A stretch of 64,000 nt of DNA from Hyphomicrobiales bacterium (GCA_900473745.1 UCMW01000005.1:205485-269484); one strand, 5' to 3'; numbered from the stretch's first letter, positions 52,705 through 62,535 are shown. The notes: a model not told the origin generated them from the letters alone. A program made the numbers and translations.

Positions 52705-53730
52705 ATGCCGTCAAATCTATCCGTGTTTCTGCGCTCCGGCCTTGCCGCAGCCATCCTGTCCACCGGGCTCGCCCTGCCGGCAGCCGCTGCCGACAAGACA
52801 CTCACCGTCTACACCTATGAAAGCTTCGTCTCCGAATGGGGCCCGGGCCCCAAGGTGAAGGAAGCCTTCGAGAAGACCTGCGCCTGCACCGTCGAATTCG
52901 TCGGCGTCGCCGATGGCGTGGCGCTGCTGACGCGTCTCAAGCTGGAAGGCGAGACATCCAAGGCAGACGTCGTACTCGGGCTCGACACCAATCTCGTCGA
53001 AGAAGCCAAGCAGACCGGCCTGTTCGAAGCAAACGGCGTCGATGCGTCCGCCGTGAAAGTACCCGGCGGCTTCAGCGACGACGTCTTCCTGCCCTATGAC
53101 TACGGCCATTTCGCCGTGATCTACGACACCGAAACGATCAAGACACCGCCGACGAGCCTGAAGGAACTGGTCGAGGGCGACCCGTCCCAGAAGATCGTCA
53201 TCCAGGATCCGCGCACCTCGACGCCAGGCCTCGGCCTGCTGCTCTGGGTAAAGTCGGTCTACGGCGACAAGGCACCGGAAGCCTGGGCCAAGCTCAAGGA
53301 CCGCGTCTTGACGGTGACCCCCGGCTGGTCGGAAGCCTACGGCCTGTTCACCAAGGGCGAGGCGCCGATGGTGCTCTCCTACACGACCTCGCCGGCCTAC
53401 CACATGGTCGCCGAAGAGACCGAACGCTACCAAGCGGCGGAATTCTCCGAGGGCCACTACATCCAGATCGAAGTCGCGGGTCTCCTGAAGAATGCGCCGG
53501 AAAAGGAGCTGGCTCGACAGTTCCTCGCCTTCATGCTTGAGCCCGGTTTCCAGGACACCATCCCGACCAACAACTGGATGATGCCGGTCGCAGTGACGTC
53601 CGAGCCGCTGCCGGAAGCCTTCGGCAAGCTCGTCCAGCCCAAGACGACCTTCCTGATGAGCCCGGCAGAAGTCGCCGCCAACAGGCAGGCCTGGATCGAC
53701 GAATGGCTCAAGGCCATGACGCTGAAGTAG
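52705..53730 (+). CDS. thiB: Thiamine-binding periplasmic protein ThiB
   Basis: The 341-residue protein has a Sec signal peptide ending in LALPAAAAD and the class II periplasmic binding fold. The thiamine-binding family starts [17 protein letters not shown] and shows [19 protein letters not shown] and the [12 protein letters not shown] region. GGAGGAGGG precedes the ATG; the frame is open far upstream through the riboswitch but the signal peptide fixes the start. It is the first gene of thiBPQ, under TPP control. Confidence 0.95.
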   Translation: MPSNLSVFLRSGLAAAILSTGLALPAAAADKTLTVYTYESFVSEWGPGPKVKEAFEKTCACTVEFVGVADGVALLTRLKLEGETSKADVVLGLDTNLVEEAKQTGLFEANGVDASAVKVPGGFSDDVFLPYDYGHFAVIYDTETIKTPPTSLKELVEGDPSQKIVIQDPRTSTPGLGLLLWVKSVYGDKAPEAWAKLKDRVLTVTPGWSEAYGLFTKGEAPMVLSYTTSPAYHMVAEETERYQAAEFSEGHYIQIEVAGLLKNAPEKELARQFLAFMLEPGFQDTIPTNNWMMPVAVTSEPLPEAFGKLVQPKTTFLMSPAEVAANRQAWIDEWLKAMTLK

Positions 53731-53736
53731 GATCGA

Positions 53737-55395
53737 ATGATCCGCCCGCTCCATCAGTCCAGGCGACAGAGGCTGCCCGCACTCGCGGGTGGCCTTTTCG
53801 TTCTGCTGGTGGTCGCAAGTTTCGTGGGTGTCGCTCTTGCCGCCCTGCTCGCGGGACGACTGTCGGGCGACCTTCTCGCCGCCTTCACCGATCCGGTGAT
53901 CCGCTCGGTTCTCTCATTCACGCTGTGGCAAGCCTTCCTCTCGACGCTTCTCTCCGTCGGCCTCGCTCTGCCGGTCGCCAGTGCACTCGCCAGACAACCA
54001 GATTTTCCAGGTCGTATCTGGTTGATCCGTCTGATGGCGCTGCCGATGGGATTGCCGGTCCTGATCGGCGCACTCGGCCTCATCGGCATCTTCGGCCGCA
54101 GCGGCATTGTCAATAAAGCGCTGTCCGGACTGGGGCTGACCCAGCCGATCTCGATCTACGGGCTGACGGGCATCCTCGTTGCCCATGTCTTCTTTAACCT
54201 GCCGCTCGCAACGCGCCTGATGCTGTCGGCCCTCGAACGGGTGCCGGCGGAATATTGGCGCATGTCGGCAAGCCTCGGCTTCTCACCTCTGTCCACCTTC
54301 CGCTTCATCGAGTGGCCGGTCCTCGCCCGCGTCATCCCCGGAGCGGCTGGCCTGATCTTCATGCTCTGCGTCACGAGCTTCACCCTCGTATTGATCTTCG
54401 GCGGCGGCCCCGCCGCGACCACGATCGAGGTCGCCATCTACCAGGCGCTACGCTTCGACTTCAATCCGGAGCGCGCCGTCTCGCTCGCCCTCTTGCAGAT
54501 CACCGTCACGACCATCATTCTCGCCACCCTCAGCCTCCTCCCCGCAGCCGCCGATACCGGCAGCACCAGCGGCCGACGCTTCCCGCGGTTCGACGGACGA
54601 CGTGCTCTGGTCCGTGCTGTCGATGGCCTGCTGTTGTCGCTTGCCACCCTGTTCCTGATCCTGCCGCTCGGCCAGGTGGTCGTCTCGGGCCTCCAGGCGG
54701 ATCTCGCTCGGCTTCTCTCGCAGGCCGCCTTTCAGCAGGCGGCCTCGACCAGCCTTCTCGTCGCATTGGCCGCTGGCGTGATTGCCACGCTGCTGGCCTA
54801 TGGCGTAATCGCAGCGCGCGCCGAGATAGATGCTGCGCGCGCGCAAAATGCAGGCAACCGCCTCTTCTCGCTGGCGCTCGCGTCCGTGTCCTCGCTCGTT
54901 CTGCTCGTTCCGACCAGCGTTCTCGCCACGGGCTGGTTCCTGGCATTGAGGTCACGGGGCGAAATCGCGAGCTTCGCACCCGTCATCGTCACTGGCATCA
55001 ACGCGCTGATGGCACTGCCATTTGCTGTGCGCGTGCTGGAACCCGCCTATCGGGAGCACCGCGCGCGCACGGGCCGACTTGCAGAAAGCCTCGGCCTCTC
55101 CGTCTCCCAGCGCCTGCGCCGTGTCGACTGGCCCGTTCTAAAGCGCCCGTTCCTCACGGCGCTCGCCTTTGCCATGGCGCTTTCGCTGGGCGACCTTGGA
55201 GCCGTCGCCCTCTTCGGCTCTGAGAACATCTCTACCCTGCCAGCCCTCATCTATGCCCGAATGGGCAGCTATCGAAGCACCGATGCCGACGGCCTTGCTC
55301 TCTTGCTTGGGGTAATCTGTCTGGTGCTGGCCCTGATCGGAGCGCCAAGAACACCTGGAAACCCGAACGAGCGGGAGATGTCCGATGCGCGATGA
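53737..55395 (+). CDS. thiP: Thiamine ABC transporter permease ThiP
   Basis: The 552-residue inner-membrane protein is a fused permease with two BPD_transp_1 halves, each with about six transmembrane segments. Both EAA-type coupling loops are seen: YWRMSASLGFSPLSTFRFIEWPVL in the first half and GRLAESLGLSVSQRLRRVDWPVL in the second. It starts 6 bp behind thiB and its end overlaps thiQ by 11 bases, so translation is coupled. Confidence 0.95.
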   Translation: MIRPLHQSRRQRLPALAGGLFVLLVVASFVGVALAALLAGRLSGDLLAAFTDPVIRSVLSFTLWQAFLSTLLSVGLALPVASALARQPDFPGRIWLIRLMALPMGLPVLIGALGLIGIFGRSGIVNKALSGLGLTQPISIYGLTGILVAHVFFNLPLATRLMLSALERVPAEYWRMSASLGFSPLSTFRFIEWPVLARVIPGAAGLIFMLCVTSFTLVLIFGGGPAATTIEVAIYQALRFDFNPERAVSLALLQITVTTIILATLSLLPAAADTGSTSGRRFPRFDGRRALVRAVDGLLLSLATLFLILPLGQVVVSGLQADLARLLSQAAFQQAASTSLLVALAAGVIATLLAYGVIAARAEIDAARAQNAGNRLFSLALASVSSLVLLVPTSVLATGWFLALRSRGEIASFAPVIVTGINALMALPFAVRVLEPAYREHRARTGRLAESLGLSVSQRLRRVDWPVLKRPFLTALAFAMALSLGDLGAVALFGSENISTLPALIYARMGSYRSTDADGLALLLGVICLVLALIGAPRTPGNPNEREMSDAR

Positions 55396-56128
55396 GAGCC
55401 CAACCAGCATACGCCTGACCGACGTTCAACTGACGCTGGGGAGCCGCGCCTTTCTTTTCGATTGTGGCTTCGAACCTGGGCGGATCACAGCCATTGTAGG
55501 CCCCTCCGGATCGGGCAAGTCAACCTTGCTCAATCTCGTCTCGGGCTTCGAGCGACCGAAGAGCGGGCGGATCGAGATTGCCAGCCAGGATGTCACCGAT
55601 CTGGCGCCGGCGGAACGCCCCGTTTCCCTGGTTTTCCAGGACAACAATCTGTTTTCCCACCTCGATGTTTTCACGAACATCGGGCTGGGCATCCATCCCG
55701 CCATGCGCCTGAGGCCGGCGGATCGCAAGGCGATCAGCGACGCGCTGGCGCGTGTCGAACTTGCCGGTTATGAACGCCGTCTGCCGGGTTCGCTCTCGGG
55801 CGGCGAGCGACAGCGCGTGGCCTTTGCCCGGGCGCTGGTTCGCCACCGCCCCGTCCTCCTCCTCGACGAACCGTTTGCGGCGCTCGACCCCGGCCTGCGC
55901 ACAGCAATGGTCGACCTGCTTGCAGACCTCCATGCAGAAACGCGCGCCACAATTCTCCTTGTCACCCACGATCCGCGCGATGTCGAGCGACTGGCAGACA
56001 ACGTCGTCTTCATCGACAGCGGGCGCGTGCTCGTAAACGTCGCGAAGGCCGACTTCTTCGAGCGGAGAGATATTCCCGCCGTGCAGAACTTCCTCGGCGA
56101 CATGACCTTTGCGCGCCAATCGCCTTAA
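55385..56128 (+). CDS. thiQ: Thiamine ABC transporter ATP-binding protein ThiQ
   Basis: The 247-residue ATPase energises thiamine import. Walker A is GPSGSGKST near residue 38, the Q-loop is VFQDNNLFSHLDVFTNIGLGIHP, characteristic for ThiQ, the signature LSGGERQRVAFARAL and Walker B LLLDEPFAALDP. It starts inside the end of thiP and ends the operon. No strong terminator follows in the 221 bp before the M48 gene, though that gene looks independently expressed. Confidence 0.95.
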   Translation: MRDESPTSIRLTDVQLTLGSRAFLFDCGFEPGRITAIVGPSGSGKSTLLNLVSGFERPKSGRIEIASQDVTDLAPAERPVSLVFQDNNLFSHLDVFTNIGLGIHPAMRLRPADRKAISDALARVELAGYERRLPGSLSGGERQRVAFARALVRHRPVLLLDEPFAALDPGLRTAMVDLLADLHAETRATILLVTHDPRDVERLADNVVFIDSGRVLVNVAKADFFERRDIPAVQNFLGDMTFARQSP

Positions 56129-56349
56129 TTTGGTCGTCCACGCCTGCCATGCGCGTCGGGAATAGTTGTTCCTCCGGAAGACCATTGGTCATTTTCTCTG
56201 GCGCAACTATCTTCTGGAGCATGCGGTGTTTTCGCACTATGTGAAGGACAGCCGGATCGACGCAATGCGCTATCCGGCAGATGGCAATTGGATGCTGCAC
56301 TCGGATGTCCGCCAGATCGGCGACCATCCGGGACAGGTGAAGGGGCAGG

Positions 56350-57876
56350 ATGCAGTTTTTGAGCCGGAACAGCGCGATGGCTGCCGAAGTGGATCGGCGG
56401 CGCCGGCCCCTCAGGCTCGCGTCGAGCGTTGCTGCGCTTGTTTCTGCTGGCCTCGTGCTCTCCTCCTGTCAATCGATCTTCGAACAGGCCTACGAGCCCT
56501 CCGTCGCACCTTCCAGCAATCCGCAGATCGTCGACGAGGTGCAGAAGGGCGATCCTCGTGCCCAGATGGGGGCGCGAGAACATCCGCGCATCGTCGCATC
56601 CTATGGCGGGGAATATTCCGACGCCAAGACCGAACGCCTGGTTGCCCGCATCGCCGGCGCATTGACGGCCGTCTCGGAGAACCCGAACCAGTCCTATCGC
56701 ATCACCATCCTGAACTCGCCGGCAATCAACGCCTTCGCGCTGCCAGGTGGCTATCTCTACGTCACACGCGGTCTGCTGGCGCTCGCCAACGACGCCTCGG
56801 AAGTCGCAGCTGTTCTCAGCCACGAGATGGCGCACGTCACAGCGAACCACGGCATAGAACGCCAGCGTCGCGAAGAGGCGGAAGTGATTGCGAGCCGTGT
56901 CGTGGCAGAAGTGCTTTCCAGCGATCTCGCCGGAAAGCAGGCGCTCGCCCGTGGCAAGCTCCGTCTGGCCGCCTTCTCGCGCCAGCAGGAACTGCAGGCC
57001 GACGTCATTGGTGTACGCACGCTCGGCGAAGCCGGCTACGATCCCTATGCCGCCGCCCGCTTCCTCGATTCCATGGCGCGCTACAGTCAGTTCACCTCGG
57101 TCGATCCGGATGCGGACCAGAGCCTCGACTTCCTGTCGAGCCATCCGAACGCGCCGCAGCGCGTCGAGCTCGCCAAACGCCACGCGCGCGCCTTCGGCCC
57201 CGAAGGCACCCATGGCGAAACGGGTCGCGACTACTATCTGAACGGAGTCGACGGCCTGCTTTATGGCGACAGCCCGCAGGAAGGCTTCGTTCGAGGGCAG
57301 ACTTTCCTGCACGGCCAGCTCGGCATCCGTTTTGACGTGCCTGTCGGTTTCCAGATCGACAACAAGGTGGAAGCGGTTCTCGCAACTGGTCCCGGAGATG
57401 TCGCGATCCGCTTTGACGGCGTTGCCGACAACCAGAAGATCAGCCTGCCCAACTATATCTCCAGCGGCTGGGTCACCGGTCTTCTGCCGGACACGATCCG
57501 CACGATCACCGTCAACGGCCTTGAAGCCGCAACGGCGAGGGCATCGGCCGATCGCTGGGATTTCGACATCACCGTCATCCGGATCGGCCCGCAGATCTTC
57601 CGTTTCCTGACAGCCGTCCCGAAAGGCAGCCCGGCGCTCGAAACCACGGCCGCCCAGTTGCGCGCCTCGTTCCGGCGGATAACGTCACAGGAAGCGGCCT
57701 CGCTGAAGCCGCTGCGCGTCCGCGTCGTGACTGTCGGTGCCAACGACAATATCGGCACCCTGTCCGCCCGCATGATGGGCACTGAGCGGAAGCTTGAGCT
57801 ATTCCGCCTGATCAATGCCCTTGGCCCGACTTCCACAGTCCGGCCCGGCACCCGGGTAAAGATCATCTCGGAATGA
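56350..57876 (+). CDS. M48 family metalloprotease, lipoprotein with LysM-like tail
   Basis: The 508-residue protein has a lipobox (LSSC, Cys40) after a hydrophobic stretch, so it is a lipoprotein. The M48 zinc motif HEMAH lies at His158 (VLSHEMAHVTANHG) and the third ligand Glu in the RQQELQADVIG segment, as in BepA-like proteases. FLSSHPNAPQRVELAK closes the peptidase domain. The last ~55 residues (VVTVGANDNIGTLSARM to PGTRVKIIS) resemble a LysM domain. It probably handles outer-membrane protein quality. The ATG at 56350 has AAGGGG upstream; a second ATG at 56377 is possible. It ends on a shared terminator with rpoH2. Confidence 0.9.
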   Translation: MQFLSRNSAMAAEVDRRRRPLRLASSVAALVSAGLVLSSCQSIFEQAYEPSVAPSSNPQIVDEVQKGDPRAQMGAREHPRIVASYGGEYSDAKTERLVARIAGALTAVSENPNQSYRITILNSPAINAFALPGGYLYVTRGLLALANDASEVAAVLSHEMAHVTANHGIERQRREEAEVIASRVVAEVLSSDLAGKQALARGKLRLAAFSRQQELQADVIGVRTLGEAGYDPYAAARFLDSMARYSQFTSVDPDADQSLDFLSSHPNAPQRVELAKRHARAFGPEGTHGETGRDYYLNGVDGLLYGDSPQEGFVRGQTFLHGQLGIRFDVPVGFQIDNKVEAVLATGPGDVAIRFDGVADNQKISLPNYISSGWVTGLLPDTIRTITVNGLEAATARASADRWDFDITVIRIGPQIFRFLTAVPKGSPALETTAAQLRASFRRITSQEAASLKPLRVRVVTVGANDNIGTLSARMMGTERKLELFRLINALGPTSTVRPGTRVKIISE

Positions 57877-57899
57877 ACGCGAAAAACCTGAAGACAGCG

Positions 57900-57927
57900 A
57901 AAAACCGGCACGAGTGCCGGCTCTTTT
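57900..57927. terminator. Bidirectional terminator between the M48 gene and rpoH2
   Basis: CCGGCAC-GA-GTGCCGG forms a 7-bp stem flanked by five A on the left and CTCTTTT on the right, so it serves the plus-strand protease gene and the minus-strand sigma factor gene. Confidence 0.8.
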
Positions 57928-57944
57928 GGTCACGCGCTATCTGA

Positions 57945-58817
57945 TCAGTAGGCCATCTCATACCGAGAGGCACTCGGCGCCTTGTCTGTCAAAGCGAGCT
58001 TGAGTTTTTCCAGCGCCCGGGTCTCGATCTGACGGACACGCTCCTTGGAGATCCCGAGTTCCACGCCGAGTTCTTCCAGCGTGGCACCGTCCTCGGTCAG
58101 GCGGCGGGCCTTGATGATCCGACTCTCGCGCTCGTTCAGCCGGTCCATGGCGTCCTTGAGCCAGCCGTGCCACCGCTCCCCATCAATGATCGACGTGACT
58201 TGCTCGTCGGGCAGCGCTTCCTTGCTCTCGAGCATCTCGAGCTGCTCGGTGCCCTCGCCATGCCGCCCGGCGACGGGCGTCTGAAGCGATGCGTCATTGC
58301 CGGACAGCCGCGCGTCCATGGACTGGACATCGGAGAGGCTTACGCCAAGTGCGGAGGCGATCTCCTGGTGGATTGCCTGGTCGGAAAGACGGTTGTCACC
58401 TTGGGCGAGCTTGGCGCGCAGGCGCCGAAGGTTGAAGAACAGCGCCTTCTGGCTGGAGCTCGTGCCGCCGCGGACAATCGACCAGTTGCGCAGGATATAG
58501 TCCTGCATCGAGGCGCGGATCCACCAGCCGGCATAGGTCGAGAAGCGCACCTCGCGGCCGGGATCGAAACGGGCGGCGGCCTCCAGAAGGCCGATATAGC
58601 CTTCCTGGATCAGGTCGTTGAGCGGCAGACCGAAGCCACGGAACTTGGAAGCCATGGCAATGACGAGGCGCATATGCGCCTGGGCGATGCGATTGCGAGC
58701 CCCCTGATCATCGTGCTCCTTCCAGCGGATCGCAAGGTCGAGTTCTTCCTCGCGCTCCAGATAGGGCTGCGACATGGCGTATTTGATGATGTGTCTGTCA
58801 GCGGATGTGGCTTTCAT
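57945..58817 (-). CDS. rpoH: RNA polymerase sigma factor RpoH2 (sigma-32 type)
   Basis: The 290-residue sigma factor has region 2 with LPLNDLIQEGYIGLLEAAARFDP and RFSTYAGWWIRASMQDYILRNWSIVR, the RpoH box QKALFFNLRRLRAKL that distinguishes heat-shock sigmas, and region 4 LEELGVELGISKERVRQIETRALEKL. In rhizobia a second copy (RpoH2) serves general, photo-oxidative and stationary-phase stress; the EcfG-type promoter upstream suggests this copy is RpoH2. The stop is backed by a shared terminator. Confidence 0.93.
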   Translation of the reverse strand: MKATSADRHIIKYAMSQPYLEREEELDLAIRWKEHDDQGARNRIAQAHMRLVIAMASKFRGFGLPLNDLIQEGYIGLLEAAARFDPGREVRFSTYAGWWIRASMQDYILRNWSIVRGGTSSSQKALFFNLRRLRAKLAQGDNRLSDQAIHQEIASALGVSLSDVQSMDARLSGNDASLQTPVAGRHGEGTEQLEMLESKEALPDEQVTSIIDGERWHGWLKDAMDRLNERESRIIKARRLTEDGATLEELGVELGISKERVRQIETRALEKLKLALTDKAPSASRYEMAY

Positions 58818-58884
58818 CGGACATCTCCATGGTCTCTTTGGACCGCTGGCCTCTCAGAGGCCGTCTTGCCGGCATTGTCTCCTG

Positions 58885-58909
58885 AACGGCTGAGCGTCGG
58901 ACAGGTTCC
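58885..58909 (-). promoter_or_regulatory. EcfG/RpoE-type promoter of rpoH2
   Basis: On the minus strand GGAAC and CGTT are separated by 16 bp, the consensus of the alphaproteobacterial general stress sigma factor. The transcript would start about 62 bp before rpoH2. This matches the known dependence of rhizobial rpoH2 on RpoE2-type sigmas. Confidence 0.75.
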
Positions 58910-59087
58910 AACAGAATGCCGGACGCGGCCGTGGTTGCGTCGCTCTCATCTGCTTGTCTGAGCTCTATTACGCGCACCATGCGACATCGGATTTGCCGTG
59001 GGGGTGCGACGATCTGTCGAACAGGGGCAATCACGCGTAAGTGAGAGCATGGACAGCAGGACGCCTGCGGAGTGCCTGAAAACGCAA

Positions 59088-59113
59088 AACGGCGCGGGTT
59101 GAGCCGCGCCGTT
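59088..59113 (-). terminator. Terminator of leuB
   Basis: AACGGCGCGG and CCGCGCCGTT form a 10-bp stem with a 6-nt loop. On the minus strand it is followed by TTGCGTTTTC, so it ends the leuB transcript. Confidence 0.75.
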
Positions 59114-59136
59114 GAAGTCACACCACAGAAGCTTGC

Positions 59137-60249
59137 TCAGGCTGAGAGAGCCTTGAATTCCGCAAGGATGGCGTCGCCCATTTCTACCGTACCGACCTGT
59201 CTGCAACCTTCGGCCATGATGTCGCCGGTGCGGATACCCTGGTCGAGCACGTTGGCGATCGCCTTTTCCAGGCGATCGGCTTCGGTGACCATGTTGAAGG
59301 AATATCGCAGGCACATGGCGAAGGAAGCGATCATGGCGATCGGGTTGGCAACACCTGTGCCGGCGATGTCAGGGGCCGAACCATGCACGGGCTCATAGAG
59401 CGCCTTGCGCTTGCCGGTCTTGGCATCCGGAGCACCGAGAGAGGCAGACGGCAGCATGCCCAGCGAACCGGTCAGCATGGCGGCAACGTCGGAGAGCATG
59501 TCGCCGAACAGGTTGTCGGTCACGATGACGTCGAACTGCTTCGGCGCGCGCACGAGCTGCATGCCACCGGCATCGGCCAGCATGTGGTCGAGCTTGACGT
59601 CGGAGAACTTCTCCTTGTGCGTCGCGGTCACGACCTGGTTCCACAGGACACCCGACTTCATGACGTTGCGCTTTTCCATCGAGCAGACGCGATTGTTGCG
59701 GGTGCGGGCCAGCTCGAAGGCCACGGCCGAGATGCGCTCGATTTCATAGGTATCGTAAACCTGGGTATCGATGGCGCGCTTTTGGCCATTGCCGAGATCG
59801 GTGATGGTCTTCGGCTCGCCGAAATAGACGCCGCCGGTCAGTTCGCGGACGATGAGGATGTCGAGACCTTCGACAAGCTCCGGCTTCAGTGACGAAGCAT
59901 TGGCGAGCGCCGGATAGCAGATCGCCGGACGCAGATTGGCGAACAGCTCGAGATCCTTGCGCAGACGCAGCAGACCGGCTTCCGGGCGCACGTCGTAGGG
60001 CACGTCGTCCCACTTCGGACCACCGACGGCACCGAAGAGAACGGCGTCCGCAGCAAGTGCCTTTGCCATGTCTTCTTCAGAAATCGCCGCCCCATGGGCG
60101 TCATAGGCGGAACCGCCGACGAGACCTTCGTCCGTGACGAAGCCGGCACCCTGCGCCTCGTTCATATAGGCGATGATCTTGCGGACTTCGGCCATGGCCT
60201 CGGGGCCGATGCCGTCACCGGGCAGCAGGAGAAGATTGCGAGCCGTCAT
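59137..60249 (-). CDS. leuB: 3-isopropylmalate dehydrogenase
   Basis: The 370-residue enzyme oxidises and decarboxylates 3-isopropylmalate in leucine synthesis. It has the beta-decarboxylating dehydrogenase motifs: [16 protein letters not shown] at the start, [13 protein letters not shown], the substrate arginines around [21 protein letters not shown], and the metal-site block [51 protein letters not shown] near the end binds NAD+. The ATG has a GGAGGG ribosome binding site. leuD lies on the same strand 1.2 kb upstream but a plus-strand gene separates them. Confidence 0.97.
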   Translation of the reverse strand: MTARNLLLLPGDGIGPEAMAEVRKIIAYMNEAQGAGFVTDEGLVGGSAYDAHGAAISEEDMAKALAADAVLFGAVGGPKWDDVPYDVRPEAGLLRLRKDLELFANLRPAICYPALANASSLKPELVEGLDILIVRELTGGVYFGEPKTITDLGNGQKRAIDTQVYDTYEIERISAVAFELARTRNNRVCSMEKRNVMKSGVLWNQVVTATHKEKFSDVKLDHMLADAGGMQLVRAPKQFDVIVTDNLFGDMLSDVAAMLTGSLGMLPSASLGAPDAKTGKRKALYEPVHGSAPDIAGTGVANPIAMIASFAMCLRYSFNMVTEADRLEKAIANVLDQGIRTGDIMAEGCRQVGTVEMGDAILAEFKALSA

Positions 60250-60426
60250 GGAAACCCTCCACTGGAAAAAGAAGTCGCGGCTTCTTACGCGTGGGGCAGG
60301 CCCTTTTCAAGCGAGATAGGCCGGAAACGGTACGGTTCAGGGCACTGCAGAAGAGGCTTTTGTCGATTGACCCGTCGGGTGACGGGGTCCAAAAGACAGC
60401 ATCCCTTCAGCATGTTCGAGTTCACA

Positions 60427-61359
60427 ATGCCCCTTTCTCCCCTTCATATTGAAACCCCGCTTCTGCGCACCGCAGCCGATTACAGCGCAAGCGGCCTGCC
60501 GCTCTGGCTGAAGCTCGATGCCTTGCAGCCCTCCGGCAGCTTCAAGCTGCGCGGTGTGGGCCTGCTCTGCCAGCATGAAGTCGCCAAGGGTGCCAAGGAA
60601 ATCTTCTGCGCGTCCGGCGGCAATGCAGGCATCGCGGCAGCGGTCGCCGGCAAGGCCTTGGGAGCACCGGTGACCATCGTCGTGCCGGAGACGACGTCTC
60701 CCGACGTGCGCGCCCGAATCGTCGCGATCGGCGCCAAGGTTCTGGTGCATGGTTCGGTCTTTGATGAAGCCAATGCTCATGCCGTAGCCCTCGCGGCCGA
60801 ACGCAAGGCGGCCTACGTCCACCCCTATGATCACCCGCTGCTCTGGGAAGGGCACGCGACCCTGATCGATGAAGTGGTGAAATCAGGCGCTGTATTCGAC
60901 TGCGTGATCACCAGTGTCGGCGGCGGCGGTCTGCTGGCCGGCATCGTCGAAGGCCTGAGGCGCAACGGACTGCGCGATATCCCTGTGATCGCGGTCGAGA
61001 CGGAAGGTGCGGCTTCACTCCATGCCGCGGTCGCAGCGAAAGAGCGCGTAACCCTTCCCGCAATCACCTCGATCGCCAATTCGCTGGGTGCGCGCCAGGT
61101 GGCCCAACATGTCTTCGACCTGCTGGGCACGCATCCCATTGAAAGCGTCACAGTGACCGATGCGCAGGCTGTCGCAGCCTGCCTGAAATTCGCCGATGCG
61201 CAGCGAATCCTGGTCGAGCCGGCTTGCGGCGCAGCCCTTGCTGTCGCCGATGTGCATGCTGGTCTGCTGTCGCGCTTCAAGGCGCCGCTCATAGAGGTTT
61301 GCGGCGGGATCGGCGTGTCGCTCGCAGCGCTCGAAACATGGCGCTCACGCTTCCTCTGA
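60427..61359 (+). CDS. PLP-dependent serine/threonine dehydratase-like enzyme
   Basis: The 310-residue protein is a fold-type II PLP enzyme close to eukaryote-like L-serine/threonine dehydratases. The cofactor lysine lies in PSGSFKLRG near residue 35, ASGGNAGIA near residue 62 binds the substrate carboxylate, and SVGGGGLLAGIVEGL holds the PLP phosphate. There is no regulatory ACT domain. It would release ammonia and pyruvate or 2-oxobutyrate. Two start codons fit (60412 and 60427); I chose the second, with GAG upstream. It is divergent to leuB and convergent with leuD. Confidence 0.87.
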   Translation: MPLSPLHIETPLLRTAADYSASGLPLWLKLDALQPSGSFKLRGVGLLCQHEVAKGAKEIFCASGGNAGIAAAVAGKALGAPVTIVVPETTSPDVRARIVAIGAKVLVHGSVFDEANAHAVALAAERKAAYVHPYDHPLLWEGHATLIDEVVKSGAVFDCVITSVGGGGLLAGIVEGLRRNGLRDIPVIAVETEGAASLHAAVAAKERVTLPAITSIANSLGARQVAQHVFDLLGTHPIESVTVTDAQAVAACLKFADAQRILVEPACGAALAVADVHAGLLSRFKAPLIEVCGGIGVSLAALETWRSRFL

Positions 61360-61365
61360 CGCCAA

Positions 61366-61390
61366 AGAAAAAGCCGGGCTCGCGCCCGGC
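61366..61390 (-). terminator. Terminator of leuD
   Basis: GCCGGGC-TCGC-GCCCGGC forms a 7-bp stem; on the minus strand the T-rich TTTTTCTTT follows. It sits between the convergent dehydratase and leuD genes and may also slow plus-strand transcripts. Confidence 0.82.
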
Positions 61391-61416
61391 TTCATCATTC
61401 GTTTCGGCAGCTTGGC

Positions 61417-62022
61417 TCAGGCCCAGGGGCGCTGCGTTGCATTGGACTGCTCGAACGTCGCGATGTTCGAAGCCTTTTCGAGCGTCAGGCCGATGTCGTC
61501 GAGACCGTTCAGCAGGCAGTGGCGCTTGAAGGCATCGATTTCGAACGAGATCTTGCCGCCATCGGGACCGGTGATTTCCTGAGATTCCAGGTCGACGGTC
61601 AGCACGGCATTCGACCCGCGGCTGGCATCGTCCATCAGCTTGTCCAGGTTCTCCTGGCTGACGACGATCGGCAGGATGCCGTTCTTAAAGCAGTTGTTGT
61701 AGAAGATGTCGGCGAAGGACGTGGAGATCACGCAGCGGATGCCGAAATCGAGCAGTGCCCACGGAGCATGTTCGCGCGAGGAACCGCAACCGAAATTGTC
61801 GCCGGCGACGAGGATCTGCGCATTGCGATAGGCGGGCTTGTTCAGAACGAAATCTGCGTTCTCCGAACCATCTTCCTTGTAGCGAGCCTCGGCGAAGAGG
61901 CCGGTACCGAGACCGGTGCGCTTGATGGTCTTCAGGTAATCCTTCGGAATGATCATGTCCGTGTCGACATTGACGACCGGAAGCGGTGCCGCAACACCGG
62001 TGAGCTTTACGAACTTGTCCAT
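61417..62022 (-). CDS. leuD: 3-isopropylmalate dehydratase small subunit
   Basis: The 201-residue protein is the swivel domain partner of LeuC, isomerising 2- to 3-isopropylmalate. It starts [33 protein letters not shown] and has the [18 protein letters not shown] loop and [17 protein letters not shown] block. The frame runs open upstream to 62145; I start at the ATG preceded by GAAGG, which gives the family length exactly. leuC is not in the window. It terminates against the PLP enzyme gene. Confidence 0.97.
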   Translation of the reverse strand: MDKFVKLTGVAAPLPVVNVDTDMIIPKDYLKTIKRTGLGTGLFAEARYKEDGSENADFVLNKPAYRNAQILVAGDNFGCGSSREHAPWALLDFGIRCVISTSFADIFYNNCFKNGILPIVVSQENLDKLMDDASRGSNAVLTVDLESQEITGPDGGKISFEIDAFKRHCLLNGLDDIGLTLEKASNIATFEQSNATQRPWA

Positions 62023-62194
62023 CAGTCTGCCTTCGATCTGGCTAATGCGCGTGTGATGCCCCGCCCATAGAGCAAAACCGAGAAAAATTGAAGGAGAATC
62101 TTGTGCCAGCCGAAGCGGCCCTTCGGCGCTGCCAATCGCATCCACCTCCGCTCACCCACTCACGGGTGAGCGCAACGATCAGGCCTCTGCCCGA

Positions 62195-62425
62195 TCACAG
62201 ATCGATGATGGTACCCTTGCCGTCGTTCCAGACGCGCAGGTCTTCGCGGCGCTTCGCCTTCGCATAGACCGGGGCGCGCTTCGTCTTGCCCATCAGCATG
62301 CGGGCGCCGAGCGTCACGGTCAGGAGTGCGCCGATCACAAGCGTCAGTGAAACTGCGAAAGCAGCTGCGAGACCGACAAAGGCGAGGCCAGCGATGGCAT
62401 AGGCGGCAGAGCGGAGATTTTGCAT
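62195..62425 (-). CDS. Small membrane protein, hypothetical
   Basis: The 76-residue protein has two close hydrophobic segments at about residues 8-26 and 28-44 (AYAIAGLAFVGLAAAFAVSL and VIGALLTVTLGARML), followed by a basic tail KTKRAPVYAKAKRREDLRVW. It is probably an inner-membrane protein with a cytoplasmic C-terminus. AAAGGA precedes the start at good spacing. I do not recognise a family. It is divergent to the CitE-like gene and stands alone. Confidence 0.8.
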   Translation of the reverse strand: MQNLRSAAYAIAGLAFVGLAAAFAVSLTLVIGALLTVTLGARMLMGKTKRAPVYAKAKRREDLRVWNDGKGTIIDL

Positions 62426-62535
62426 GATCGTGTCCTTTCTCGACAGCCAAGGTGGTCCTTATTCTCCTGTATTGCAAGGGCCTTTCACCCAATTGTCATC
62501 TTGCGTGGCCGCCGAAAGCTTGCCAGAACTCGGCC

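Larger units (their letters stand above)
58818..59136. other. Intergenic region between rpoH2 and leuB
   Basis: These 319 bp hold no gene. They contain the rpoH2 promoter (58885-58909) and the leuB terminator (59088-59113); I see nothing else in the remainder. Confidence 0.6.
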
